Below are positions 9,302-20,806 of a stretch of DNA of 64,000 nt, piece after piece. The position numbers and the translations under genes are program-made. The stretch lies in NCBI GenBank assembly GCA_012270865.1, contig JAAXHL010000096.1:26769-90768 (forward strand), read 5' to 3'. Source of the stretch: Candidatus Poribacteria bacterium. Its GTDB lineage: Bacteria; Poribacteria; WGA-4E; WGA-3G. The first letter of the stretch is position 1. Each line of letters opens with the position of its first letter. The notes beneath the pieces are model-generated. The model was given only the letters and a program-made list of their open reading frames with translations. It was not told the DNA's origin and ran no database searches.

Positions 9302-10831
9302 CTATATCGCATGCAGGACGCTTAAGAGATTGGTCACCGATTCTCTGAACATATCAATCGCGAGGTTGGGCCAGACACCGAGTAAAACGGTTAAAATTGC
9401 GAGTGGTACCAGTGTCAGGATTTCACGTCCATTGATTTCTGGGAGGTCCTCATATTTCGGATTGAGGTTTCCTAAGAAGACTCTTTGCAATGTCCAGAGG
9501 AAGTATGCAGCACCGACGACAATACCGATTGTGGACAAAATGGTCAACCATTTGAAATTCTGGTAGGCACCGAGTAATGAGAGTGCTTCTCCGACAAATC
9601 CGCTCAAGCCGGGTAGTCCCAGAGAAGCCATGAACGCGAGCGTGGTAATACCGGTGTAGACAGGCATTCTGGTGCCGAGACCACCGAAACCGTTGATTTC
9701 GCGGTGGTGTGCTCTGTCGTAGAGGACACCGACGAGGAGGAAGAGCATTGCGCTGATGACACCGTGGTTAAACATCTGGAGGATCGCTCCGGTGATGCCT
9801 GTGTCATTTCGTGCTGCGAGTCCGAGGATAACGAACCCCATGTGTCCGATACTGGAGTAGGCGACCAACTTCTTAAAGTCGGTTTGTGCGAGTGCGCAGA
9901 AGGAACCGTAGACGATATTGATGAATCCGAGCAGTGCGAGGCTGTTGCCCCAGAAACCGATTCCGTTGGTAAAATGGTCTAAACCTTGTGGAAACATCGC
10001 CATGTTCACGCGAACCAGTCCGTAAGTTCCCATTTTTAGGAGGATACCCGCGAGGATAACACTGATGGCTGTGGGTGCTTCGACGTGTGCATCGGGGAGC
10101 CAGGTGTGGAACGGGAAGATCGGTACTTTAACAGCGAACCCGATAAAGAAACCGAGGAATACCCACATTTGGAAACGTGGATCGGCGAGTGCATGTCCTT
10201 CTGTAGATGCTAAGGTGATGAGTGTCGGAATATCGAACGTTCGTAAACCTTCTACCACCCCGTTAACGATATTACTGTTGAGATAGACGGCTATCATCGC
10301 GATGAGCATTAGTACACTGCCGAAAAGGGTATAGAGGAAGAACTTAATGGCAGCGTATTCGCGGCGGGGGCCACCCCAGATACCGATCAGGAAATACATC
10401 GGTAGTAGGGTCAGTTCAAAGAAGACGTAGAATAGGAAAAGGTCTAACGCAGCGAAGAAACCGAGCATCCCTGTCTCAAGTAGCAGGAACAGTGCCATAT
10501 ACGCCTTGATACCCTTTTCGATGTTGCGCCACGATGCGATAACGCAGATCGGACCTAAGAGCGCCGTAAGGAGCAGCAGCGTCACGCTGAGTCCATCAAT
10601 GCCGATGTGATATTGGATATTGAATGCATCAATCCAATCAACAGGACCGTGGACGTACTGCGTGCCAGCGGTTGATCGGTCGTAGGAAATGAATAAGTAC
10701 ACTGCGAGTGCGAGTGGAATGAGTGTAAAAATGAGCGTAACGCGTTTAACCAGTTCCTCCGATTCGCGCGGTAGCAATAAAACAACAATCATTCCCAGCA
10801 ACGGGATAAAAATCATTAGCGACAATAACAT
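9302..10831 (-). CDS. nuoM: NADH-quinone oxidoreductase subunit M
   Basis: KVPIFPFHTWLPDAHVEAPTAISVILAGILLKMGTYG motif. Confidence 0.95.
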   Translation of the reverse strand: MLLSLMIFIPLLGMIVVLLLPRESEELVKRVTLIFTLIPLALAVYLFISYDRSTAGTQYVHGPVDWIDAFNIQYHIGIDGLSVTLLLLTALLGPICVIASWRNIEKGIKAYMALFLLLETGMLGFFAALDLFLFYVFFELTLLPMYFLIGIWGGPRREYAAIKFFLYTLFGSVLMLIAMIAVYLNSNIVNGVVEGLRTFDIPTLITLASTEGHALADPRFQMWVFLGFFIGFAVKVPIFPFHTWLPDAHVEAPTAISVILAGILLKMGTYGLVRVNMAMFPQGLDHFTNGIGFWGNSLALLGFINIVYGSFCALAQTDFKKLVAYSSIGHMGFVILGLAARNDTGITGAILQMFNHGVISAMLFLLVGVLYDRAHHREINGFGGLGTRMPVYTGITTLAFMASLGLPGLSGFVGEALSLLGAYQNFKWLTILSTIGIVVGAAYFLWTLQRVFLGNLNPKYEDLPEINGREILTLVPLAILTVLLGVWPNLAIDMFRESVTNLLSVLHAI

Positions 10832-10946
10832 TTTTTAATTATACCTTGCGGAGTAATGAAGTGGCTTTTGTGTTTGATATGTGTTCCTCATATCCGCCCT
10901 CCACTTCGTTACGGGCTACGTGTTTGTGCTATAGAAACCCCAATAT

Positions 10947-13151
<2,205 letters not shown>

Positions 13152-13317
13152 ATTTTTTATTAGTTATCAGTTGTCAGTTGTCAGTTGTCAGTTAATAGGT
13201 TTCTGATGCCCTAACAACCTTTTGTACCCATCGTTACTCAAATGAAGTGGAGAGGTTACAAGAAGATGTTGATGAATCACAGGTCTCCAGACTGAAGACT
13301 GATAACCGAAAACTGTT

Positions 13318-13635
13318 TTATCCTTTCAAAGTATCCACTTCGTTTGGACGTATACTCCCGAATTCGCGGTAGATTGCGAGAATGATTGCTAAAAAAACAG
13401 CGGCTTCGGCTGCAGCGAGCACGATCCCAAAAATAGCGATAATCTGTCCGCTGAGGAGGCTATCGATGTCCTCTGGTGTCATAAAACGCGAGAACGCGGC
13501 GAAGTTTAGGTTACAGGAATTAAGGATAAGTTCAATACCCATCAAAATACTGATGGCGTTCCGACGCGTCAAGACAGCGAAGATACCGAGCGTAAACAAA
13601 ATCGCGCTGATCACAAGATAGTGTTGTAAGGTCAT
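13318..13635 (-). CDS. nuoK: NADH-quinone oxidoreductase subunit K
   Basis: Small 3-TM subunit; GIELILNSCNLNF motif; operon position. Confidence 0.95.
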   Translation of the reverse strand: MTLQHYLVISAILFTLGIFAVLTRRNAISILMGIELILNSCNLNFAAFSRFMTPEDIDSLLSGQIIAIFGIVLAAAEAAVFLAIILAIYREFGSIRPNEVDTLKG

Positions 13636-13638
13636 TTT

Positions 13639-14172
13639 TTAGTCCCTGACCTCCTTTCGAGAAATCAGGGCGGCTCCGATTAAGGCGACTAACAGTAGCA
13701 CGGAGACGACCTCAAACGGCAAGAGAAAGGGTCCTTTGAGAATGAGTTCACCGATCCGCTCTGTGGTTGGTGCCAGTGCTGTGCCGTCGTCAATGCGGTT
13801 TTTCCAAACGGGTGTATTGGCGATGACGGTCAAGAGTAGCATAAAGAGTGCTAAGGCGACAATGCCACCGAGTAGAAGCTGCCCGCGCTCAATATGGCTT
13901 TTAATATGGCGGGGGATCTCAAAGTGTCCACTTGTCATCATGACTCCGAACAGGATGAGGACGAGGATACCACCGACGTAGACGATGACTTGCGTTGCTG
14001 CGAGGAAATCTGCTTGTAAAAAGACGTAGAGTCCTGCGACACCGAAAAGTGTTACCATAAGCGAGAAGGCTGCATGGACGATGTTTCGCACGGTGACGAC
14101 AAGGAGTGCCGAGGCGACTGTCATAAGTGCGAAGCCATAAAAAATAAAGGTTTTAAGTGTAAATTCTTCCAT
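13639..14172 (-). CDS. nuoJ: NADH-quinone oxidoreductase subunit J
   Basis: NIVHAAFSLMVTLFGVAGLYVFLQADFLAATQVIVYVGGILVLILF motif. Confidence 0.95.
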   Translation of the reverse strand: MEEFTLKTFIFYGFALMTVASALLVVTVRNIVHAAFSLMVTLFGVAGLYVFLQADFLAATQVIVYVGGILVLILFGVMMTSGHFEIPRHIKSHIERGQLLLGGIVALALFMLLLTVIANTPVWKNRIDDGTALAPTTERIGELILKGPFLLPFEVVSVLLLVALIGAALISRKEVRD

Positions 14173-14173
14173 A

Positions 14174-14341
14174 TTTTTTAATTTACCTTGCGGTTACAGG
14201 ACGGTGGTTTGGCGTATGGCGTTCCTTTCGTAAGTCCGCTTTCCACTTCGTTTCAAGTTTTTTAATTTACCTTGCGGTTATAGGACGGTGGTTTGGCGTA
14301 TGGCGTTCCTTTCGTAAGTCCGCTTTCCACTTCGTTTCAAG
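14174..14341 (-). repeat. 84-bp tandem duplication (two copies) of a CCGCAAGG-type intergenic element upstream of nuoJ
   Basis: 14174-14257 and 14258-14341 are nearly identical (ttacagg vs ttatagg). Confidence 0.95.
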
Positions 14342-14411
14342 CTACGGGTCCGGTGCTAATATTTCTAATTTACCTTATGCTACAAAGAACACAGGAGACC
14401 AACAGCATATC

Positions 14412-15125
14412 CTACAAAGCGGTATTTGTTTCTTCTGTCTTATTGTACATCTCCTGCTTGTCGAAGCTGAAGATGAGTTCTGACCGATCGAATTTAGAAT
14501 ACTCAATTCCTTCAAGGGTGTCCTTCATTGTGAGGCACTCTGTCGGGCAGACTTCGGTGCAAAGTCCACAATACATGCAGAGGGACATATCGATATCAAA
14601 CTTGTCAAGATAAAAGACGACGGGGTTTCGGGTGACGATTCGCGATATTTCGTCGCCTGAGACGGTCTGAATTCGGCTCTCGTCGCCTGATGCTTCAAGA
14701 CGGTCTATGACCTCCTGCTCCCCTTGGCGAGAGGTTGTATTTGTGACGGTTATTGACTCTTCCGATCTTATTTTTTTGTCGTCGCCTTCAATGATACCGA
14801 TGATTTCGCGTCCGTCTTTGAGGTGAATGACGTTCATGCTATCCCAGAGTTGTTCACCTTTCGGGAGTTTAGTGGCATCAATCATAATACAATCGACGGG
14901 ACAGATCATTTCGCACTTTTTACATCCGATACAATCTTCAGTACGGTTATAGAGCTGCCCGCGATACCCTTTCGGAATTTCTCGGACGTTCTGTTTCTTT
15001 TCGTAATCGTGTTCATAAGGGTATTGATGCGTGACGTTCGGTTCAAAGAACTGCCTAATTGTTACGCGCATACCGACGAGTACGGTGTAAACGCCTCTGT
15101 AGATGTTTCGTATGTATTTCTCCAT
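14412..15125 (-). CDS. nuoI: NADH-quinone oxidoreductase subunit I with an expanded inter-cluster region
   Basis: Two 4Fe-4S motifs, CIGCKKCEMICP and CMYCGLCTEVCP, with first cysteines 118 residues apart. Confidence 0.92.
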   Translation of the reverse strand: MEKYIRNIYRGVYTVLVGMRVTIRQFFEPNVTHQYPYEHDYEKKQNVREIPKGYRGQLYNRTEDCIGCKKCEMICPVDCIMIDATKLPKGEQLWDSMNVIHLKDGREIIGIIEGDDKKIRSEESITVTNTTSRQGEQEVIDRLEASGDESRIQTVSGDEISRIVTRNPVVFYLDKFDIDMSLCMYCGLCTEVCPTECLTMKDTLEGIEYSKFDRSELIFSFDKQEMYNKTEETNTAL

Positions 15126-15155
15126 TTATATATTTCCTCCAACAGTCAGTCAGCC

Positions 15156-16427
15156 CTAACTCGGTTGTGGTGCTGGCTTTTGTGCCATCACGCGTCCGGC
15201 GATTGTATACGCGACGATGAGTCCGGTATAGATAATTGCACAGCTGATTCCTATGCTCCATACGCTATCGTGCTCAAAAATGAGACCCCAGATGCCTGTG
15301 CCTAAGATGTTGAAGAAGGCGATCGGGATGAAGTATTTCCAGCAGAGATTCATGAGTTGATCTACTCGTAGGCGTGGCAGCGTCCATCGCAGCCACATCA
15401 TTAGGAAAACGAGTGCCAGGGTTTTGATAACGAAGCCGGGCATCCCGCCGAGGATGTCGTATCCGGGTAAGGCACCTTCCCACCCCCCAAGGAAGAGTGT
15501 CACACCGATTGCACTGACGGCGAACATATTCGCGTATTCAGCGATAAAGAAGAGTGCGAACCGCATTCCGCTATATTCGGTATGGAAGCCTGCGACGATT
15601 TCGGACTCGGCTTCGGGCAAATCAAAGGGTGTCCGGTTTACCTCAGCAATAGCGGATATGAAGAAGATAAAGAATGCGATAAAGGTAAACGGTGTTCGGA
15701 AGATGAGCCAACTGAAAACGCCGTTGGATTGACTACTTACAATATCTGTCATGCTCAAACTTCCCACGAGCATAACGACTGTGAGGATAGAGAGCCCGAG
15801 CGGGATTTCATAACTGACGATTTGGGCGGCGGAGCGTAAAGACCCTAAGAGCGACCATTTGCTGTTTGATGACCAGCCTGCCATAATCACACCCATCACG
15901 ATCACAGAGGAGATCGCCATGATATAGAAGATGCCGATGTTGAAGTCGCCAGGAATAGGGATTCCATCACCAAATGGAATGGCGGCGAAAACAGCGAAAG
16001 AGCAGGCGAAGATGATGTACGGGGCAAGAAGAAACAGGAGTTTGTCGCCTTGCGGCGGAATAAAGTCTTCTTTGAAAATGAGTTTTATACCGTCGGCTAA
16101 GGTCTGAAGTGTCCCCCACGGGCCAACACGCATGGGCCCTGTCCGATTTTGAAACCGGGCGGCGACTTTTCGTTCTGCAAGCACCAACACCAAAGGGAGT
16201 AGTGGAACAACCGCAACGAAAATGCCTGCGAAAGCAAACATAACGAGGACTGTACCTAATTCTACAGGAAAGTGAGCAGCGACTGCTTCTGGCAGTCTCG
16301 GCATTAAAACGTTCTGTATGAATTCCTCTGCCCAATTGAGTTTCTCTTGTAGGTTTATGTTGGGGAAGAACCCTTCAGATACATTGAAATCTGACAAACC
16401 TGCGAACATTGCCCTAAAGTCCGACAT
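15156..16427 (-). CDS. nuoH: NADH-quinone oxidoreductase subunit H
   Basis: RTGPMRVGPWGTLQTLADGIKLIFKED and EVNRTPFDLPEAESE motifs. Confidence 0.95.
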   Translation of the reverse strand: MSDFRAMFAGLSDFNVSEGFFPNINLQEKLNWAEEFIQNVLMPRLPEAVAAHFPVELGTVLVMFAFAGIFVAVVPLLPLVLVLAERKVAARFQNRTGPMRVGPWGTLQTLADGIKLIFKEDFIPPQGDKLLFLLAPYIIFACSFAVFAAIPFGDGIPIPGDFNIGIFYIMAISSVIVMGVIMAGWSSNSKWSLLGSLRSAAQIVSYEIPLGLSILTVVMLVGSLSMTDIVSSQSNGVFSWLIFRTPFTFIAFFIFFISAIAEVNRTPFDLPEAESEIVAGFHTEYSGMRFALFFIAEYANMFAVSAIGVTLFLGGWEGALPGYDILGGMPGFVIKTLALVFLMMWLRWTLPRLRVDQLMNLCWKYFIPIAFFNILGTGIWGLIFEHDSVWSIGISCAIIYTGLIVAYTIAGRVMAQKPAPQPS

Positions 16428-16471
16428 CTAATCTCCTTATCCGATTCGATTAACTCCATTGTTAGGCGTAT

Positions 16472-17677
16472 TTACCTGTCAACCTCTCCCATCACGATAT
16501 CGATACTGCCGATAATGGCGATAATATCTGCGACCATCAAGCCGTGGCTGAGTTCTTGTAGTGCGCTCAAAGCACTGAAGCAGGGGGAGCGTCCTTTGAC
16601 GCGCACCGGCTTCGGTGTTCCGTCGCTGACGATATAGAATCCGAGTTCACCGCGGGGTGCTTCGCTGCGGAAATAGATTTCACCTGGTGGTGGACGGACG
16701 GCTTTTAAATCTGCCATGACAGGGCCATCGGGGAGTCCTTCTGCCAAAATCTGTCGAACGATCCTAACGGACTGTTTCATTTCATCCATGCGTATTTTGT
16801 AGCGGCTCCAGCAGTCGCCGACCACTGCGCCGAGTTCTGGTACATCAACAGCGACGGGGACATCGTATTCAAATCTGTCATAGATGGAGTAAGGTTCGTC
16901 TCGGCGGAGGTCCCAATCCACACCGGAACCACGGAGGTTGGGGCCGGTTGCGCCGTAACTGAGTGCCATCTCTGCTGACATCACAGCGACCTCAGTCGTG
17001 CGTTCTGCGAAGATACTGTTTTTTGTTAGGAGTTCGTTGTACTCGTCAATCATCGGTTCAAAATAGTCTAAAAACTGCTCTATCTCGTCAAGATAGTTCT
17101 GTTCGGCAATGGAACCGGGTTCCATTGGAATGATTTCGGAGACCCCGCCGATTCGGATGTAGTTATAGGTGAGGCGTGCGCCGCAAACTTTTTCAAAAAG
17201 GAGGAGTAGGCGTTCACGGTCGCGAAAGGCGTAGAGGAACGGCGTAAATGCGCCGATGTCCATTCCATAGGTTCCGAAAGAGAGGAGATGGCTTGCGATA
17301 CGGTTTAGTTCGCAGATAAGCACTCGTAAGTATTCGGCTCGTTCTGGTATCTCAAATTTTTTGCTTTCGTCTGCTGCCATTAATTTCTCGACGGCGAGGC
17401 AGAATCCCCAATTTTGGTTCATCGCCGCGACGTAGTCCATCCGGTCAGTGAACGGTATGATTTGGGGGTAAGAGAGGTTCTCCGAGTGTTTCTCAAAACA
17501 GCGATGCAGGTAACCGATGTGTGGGATTGCTTCACGGACGACCTCACCATCCAATCTCAATTCTAAGCGTAGCACACCGTGTGTGCTTGGGTGCTGAGGT
17601 CCCATGTTCACGACCATTTCATCGGCGAACGGTTTTAGTTCTATGATTTTGCTTTCGGTTTGTTGTGTGTTTTCCAT
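16472..17677 (-). CDS. nuoD: NADH-quinone oxidoreductase subunit D
   Basis: VNMGPQHPSTHGVLRLELRLDGE motif. Confidence 0.95.
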   Translation of the reverse strand: MENTQQTESKIIELKPFADEMVVNMGPQHPSTHGVLRLELRLDGEVVREAIPHIGYLHRCFEKHSENLSYPQIIPFTDRMDYVAAMNQNWGFCLAVEKLMAADESKKFEIPERAEYLRVLICELNRIASHLLSFGTYGMDIGAFTPFLYAFRDRERLLLLFEKVCGARLTYNYIRIGGVSEIIPMEPGSIAEQNYLDEIEQFLDYFEPMIDEYNELLTKNSIFAERTTEVAVMSAEMALSYGATGPNLRGSGVDWDLRRDEPYSIYDRFEYDVPVAVDVPELGAVVGDCWSRYKIRMDEMKQSVRIVRQILAEGLPDGPVMADLKAVRPPPGEIYFRSEAPRGELGFYIVSDGTPKPVRVKGRSPCFSALSALQELSHGLMVADIIAIIGSIDIVMGEVDR

Positions 17678-17821
17678 AATGTCGGTTCTGCAACGTTTTT
17701 CTGACTTACGCGTTTCCTTCTATTTTTACGCTTCGCCACTATATATGATACCATTTTTGCGGTGTAATGTCAAATCTCAACGCTGTTTTCTCGGTGAGAG
17801 ACTGTGCCGTATTTCTACGGA

Positions 17822-17848
17822 AAAATGTTACACCTGGTGTAACATTTT
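17822..17848. promoter_or_regulatory. 27-bp palindrome AAAATGTTACACC-T-GGTGTAACATTTT in the nuoC-nuoD gap
   Basis: Perfect 13-bp arms around one central base; a related GTGTAACATTTT occurs at about 17938-17949. Confidence 0.8.
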
Positions 17849-17986
17849 ATGTTTAGTGTTTGTGGCTACAAACCAACGTGCTGCCTGAATTCTGAGGCGT
17901 TTTATTATTCTGAGGTTTCCTCGAAAAAAACCGAAAAGTGTAACATTTTCGGTCGCGTGCAACACCAGACGAAACGAAAATATCTG

Positions 17987-18472
17987 CTAATACGGAACTC
18001 GCATACCGCGGTAAATTTCTGGCTCCTTATAATCTTTACGTAGCGGGTATCCATCCCAATCGTCGGGCAGTAGGATCCGGCGGAGGTCGTTGTGTCCTTC
18101 AAAGAATACCCCGTAGAGGTCATAAGCTTCCCGTTCATGCCAGTCTGCTGTTTTCCAGATATGCGAGACGCTCGGCAGGTGTGGGTCGGTTTTTGGGACT
18201 GTTGCTTTCAGCACTACACTATGTCGGTGTTTCATCGCATAGAGGTGGTAAACGACAGCAAAATCTTCGTCCTTTGCATTTAAATCTACGCCGCTGAGAC
18301 ACATCAAGGAATCGAACGCCAATGTATCGGTTTCGGCGAGGTATTGACATACCTCAGCGATTGCTGCGGGAGCGATCTGTATGCTTGGGTCTCCAGCCGT
18401 TTCGTTGTCGAATGCGAGAACGGTTTCACCGAACTGGGCGGTTAGTGCTTCATAGATTTCTTCGGGTTTCAC
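17987..18472 (-). CDS. nuoC: NADH-quinone oxidoreductase subunit C
   Basis: WHEREAYDLYGVFFEGHNDLRRILLPDDWDGYPLRKDY motif. Confidence 0.95.
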   Translation of the reverse strand: MKPEEIYEALTAQFGETVLAFDNETAGDPSIQIAPAAIAEVCQYLAETDTLAFDSLMCLSGVDLNAKDEDFAVVYHLYAMKHRHSVVLKATVPKTDPHLPSVSHIWKTADWHEREAYDLYGVFFEGHNDLRRILLPDDWDGYPLRKDYKEPEIYRGMRVPY

Positions 18473-18490
18473 GTAATTTTAATCTCCATG

Positions 18491-18643
18491 ATCGCGACTA
18501 CAAGTCGCTCCTACAAATCAAGAATCGCAACTACAAGTCGCTCCTACAAATCAAGAATCGCGACCGCAAGTCGCTCCTACTATTAGATCGCGACTACAAG
18601 TCGCTCCTACAAATCAAGAATCGCAACTACAAGTCGCTCCTAC
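18491..18643 (+). repeat. Five tandem REP-like hairpins (ATC-GCGACT-ACA-AGTCGC-TCCTAC and variants) between nuoC and nuoB
   Basis: Copies near 18491, 18524, 18557, 18587 and 18620, spacing 30-33 nt. Confidence 0.95.
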
Positions 18644-18645
18644 CT

Positions 18646-19251
18646 TTAGGTGGTTTTTTCAGGGTTATCGTCTTTCTCAGTTGGTGTTTCTGCTTCAGCC
18701 GTAGGTTCTGTGCCCTCAATTTCATACCATTCTGTTTTGTCGAAGAGTCTTTTCAAGAATGGAACGTTTTCGCGTTTGGCGACGGTCTGCGTTTTAATTT
18801 TTTCTTGTAATTTGAGGAGTCCTTCAATAAGTGCTTCTGGACGTGGTGGGCATCCGGGTACGTAGACATCGACGGGTATAATTCGGTCAACGCCTTTGAG
18901 GACGTGGTATCCGTGTTGCCAGTAGGGTCCGCCGCTTGTTGCGCAGCTGCCCATAGAGATGACGTATTTCGGTTCTGGCATCTGTTCATAGAGGCGTCGA
19001 ATGCGTGTTGCCATCTTGAGTGTGACAGTTCCTGAGATTACCATAAGGTCGGACTGTCGTGGTGTTGCGCGAGGCACGCCTGCTCCGAATCGGTCGAGGT
19101 CGTAATTAGAGGCTGCGGTTGCCATAAACTCGATGGCACAGCATGCGAGTCCGAAGGTCATCGGCCAGAGTGCTGAAGAACGTGCCCAGTTGGCGACAGC
19201 GTCAACCGAGGTGACGATTACGTTTTTATCGAGTTTTTCATTAATTATCAT
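18646..19251 (-). CDS. nuoB: NADH-quinone oxidoreductase subunit B
   Basis: [16 protein letters not shown]...[38 protein letters not shown]; start [10 protein letters not shown] chosen, so it slightly overlaps nuoA. Confidence 0.95.
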   Translation of the reverse strand: MIINEKLDKNVIVTSVDAVANWARSSALWPMTFGLACCAIEFMATAASNYDLDRFGAGVPRATPRQSDLMVISGTVTLKMATRIRRLYEQMPEPKYVISMGSCATSGGPYWQHGYHVLKGVDRIIPVDVYVPGCPPRPEALIEGLLKLQEKIKTQTVAKRENVPFLKRLFDKTEWYEIEGTEPTAEAETPTEKDDNPEKTT

Positions 19252-19651
19252 AGCTTTCTTCCCTCCGGAGGGATTGGACTTCAAGCTGGGTGGATCGTAT
19301 CCATTCAAGGTCGCCTTTTGCCCAGACGTAAGCAAGCCCGACTAACAGGATCGCGATAAAGACGAGCATTTCCAAGAATGCGAAGAGACCGAAATCCCGA
19401 AAAACGACTGCCCATGGGAACAGGAAGACGACTTCCACATCGAAGATCAGGAAGATGAGCGCGATGACATAGAAGCGGGTGTTAAACTTGATACGCGTAT
19501 CGCCGATCGGGTCTTCACCGCATTCATAGGGGATGTACTTTTCGCCTGAGAATAATTTGGTGTGTAGGAGACGAGAGACCGTGAGATTTAGAACGACAAA
19601 TAGACAGCCGACAATCAAGAAGATTAGGACGTTTGCGAAGTTAAAAAGCAT
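19241..19651 (-). CDS. nuoA: NADH-quinone oxidoreductase subunit A
   Basis: [43 protein letters not shown] motif. Confidence 0.95.
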   Translation of the reverse strand: MLFNFANVLIFLIVGCLFVVLNLTVSRLLHTKLFSGEKYIPYECGEDPIGDTRIKFNTRFYVIALIFLIFDVEVVFLFPWAVVFRDFGLFAFLEMLVFIAILLVGLAYVWAKGDLEWIRSTQLEVQSLRREESYDN

Positions 19652-19718
19652 TCTGGGTTATCCTTGAGAACTGCGGTGTTGCGAAAATTTTCGTGTGTAT
19701 CCGATTTCGTTGGTTAAA

Positions 19719-19747
19719 ATTATATATCATTTTATGCTGATTTGCAA
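19719..19747 (-). promoter_or_regulatory. Candidate sigma70 promoter of the nuo operon (TTGCAA-N17-TATAAT)
   Basis: -35 at 19742-19747, -10 at 19719-19724 (minus strand), spacer 17. Confidence 0.65.
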
Positions 19748-19983
19748 GTAAAATTTTAGCCATTAGGCATCAGTCGTCAGTTATCAGTTTTATGATCATA
19801 TTGCTCCTATTAGAACGTCAATTGGTTGTTTTGACCTTTGCCCAGACTGTGCTAAGCAACTGTGGTTGCGGAGAAACCGATAGCGTATTGGGATCGAACC
19901 AGTCCCAACCTGCGTTGTCATTACGGTGTTTGCTCGAACCCAAGTGCGCGAGCAGTGTCTCAGTGCAAGCATGATTTTCATTT

Positions 19984-20781
19984 CTACGGGTTTGATGAAT
20001 TTGTTTTCGGTTCCACAGTTATGGTGATTTCATTTGATACGAGCGGTGCTTTTCCACGTCGAGATTTGACAGGTAGATAAATATCCTTGACGACATCTTT
20101 GTGTCTTTCTGTGATAAACTTAATCTGTTCCTGATAGTAGTTGACTGCGTCCTGCTTTGCGGCGGCTTGAAGACTTGGATCGCTCTGAATACGCGCCATA
20201 TCTTTTCTGAGTTCAAGTACTTCGGGGTGCTCTTGGGTTATAGATTCGTTGTATACCTCCAAGTCAATAGCGAGGGTTAGGGTGTAAGTGCCTGGCTGTA
20301 ACTGGAAGTATTTCTGTATATCTTTCATTGAGAGTTCCTGATTTTCGGATGCTTTGAGTTGAAACCCTTGGATGCATCGGACAGTCTTTCCGTCGTTGCC
20401 GACGACGTATTTTTCTGGGTTTCCTTGTGTAATCGGAATTTGCGGTTCAAGGGTTTGTCCGTTCGCGTCTGTCACGGTTATTTGTGAGAATGCGCCTCTC
20501 GTTGCAACGCTGACAAACGGGACGAGCAGGTCGAATTTTCCGTTCTGAACGTTGAGATTCAGCGGGATAGCTTCGTTTGCTGCGTAGTTTGTTTTCGGCG
20601 TTGAAATTTGGAGTACAGCGAGTGCTTGCGGTGTTTCCGTTTCTGCAGTTGATGCGGTTTCGTCAGTCTGTGTTTGCGTTCCGGTTGTCTGCAAGCCACC
20701 GAGACATCCGGTAAGGGTAACAATTACGATAAGGTAGCAAAACGGAAGGGTTTTCAGGTTTCCAATGTTGCGAAATATCAT
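19984..20781 (-). CDS. Hypothetical lipoprotein
   Basis: Signal peptide and lipobox FCYLIVIVTLTGCLGG. Confidence 0.75.
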   Translation of the reverse strand: MIFRNIGNLKTLPFCYLIVIVTLTGCLGGLQTTGTQTQTDETASTAETETPQALAVLQISTPKTNYAANEAIPLNLNVQNGKFDLLVPFVSVATRGAFSQITVTDANGQTLEPQIPITQGNPEKYVVGNDGKTVRCIQGFQLKASENQELSMKDIQKYFQLQPGTYTLTLAIDLEVYNESITQEHPEVLELRKDMARIQSDPSLQAAAKQDAVNYYQEQIKFITERHKDVVKDIYLPVKSRRGKAPLVSNEITITVEPKTNSSNP

Positions 20782-20806
20782 TTATCGCTCCTTGTGTGTT
20801 ATATTG

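Noticed and set aside
13155-13196. TTATCAGTTGTCAGTTGTCAGTT repeats (also near 19765 and 56640)
   Set aside because: Short low-complexity repeats of a type common in many bacterial genomes; no structure or gene association beyond being intergenic.
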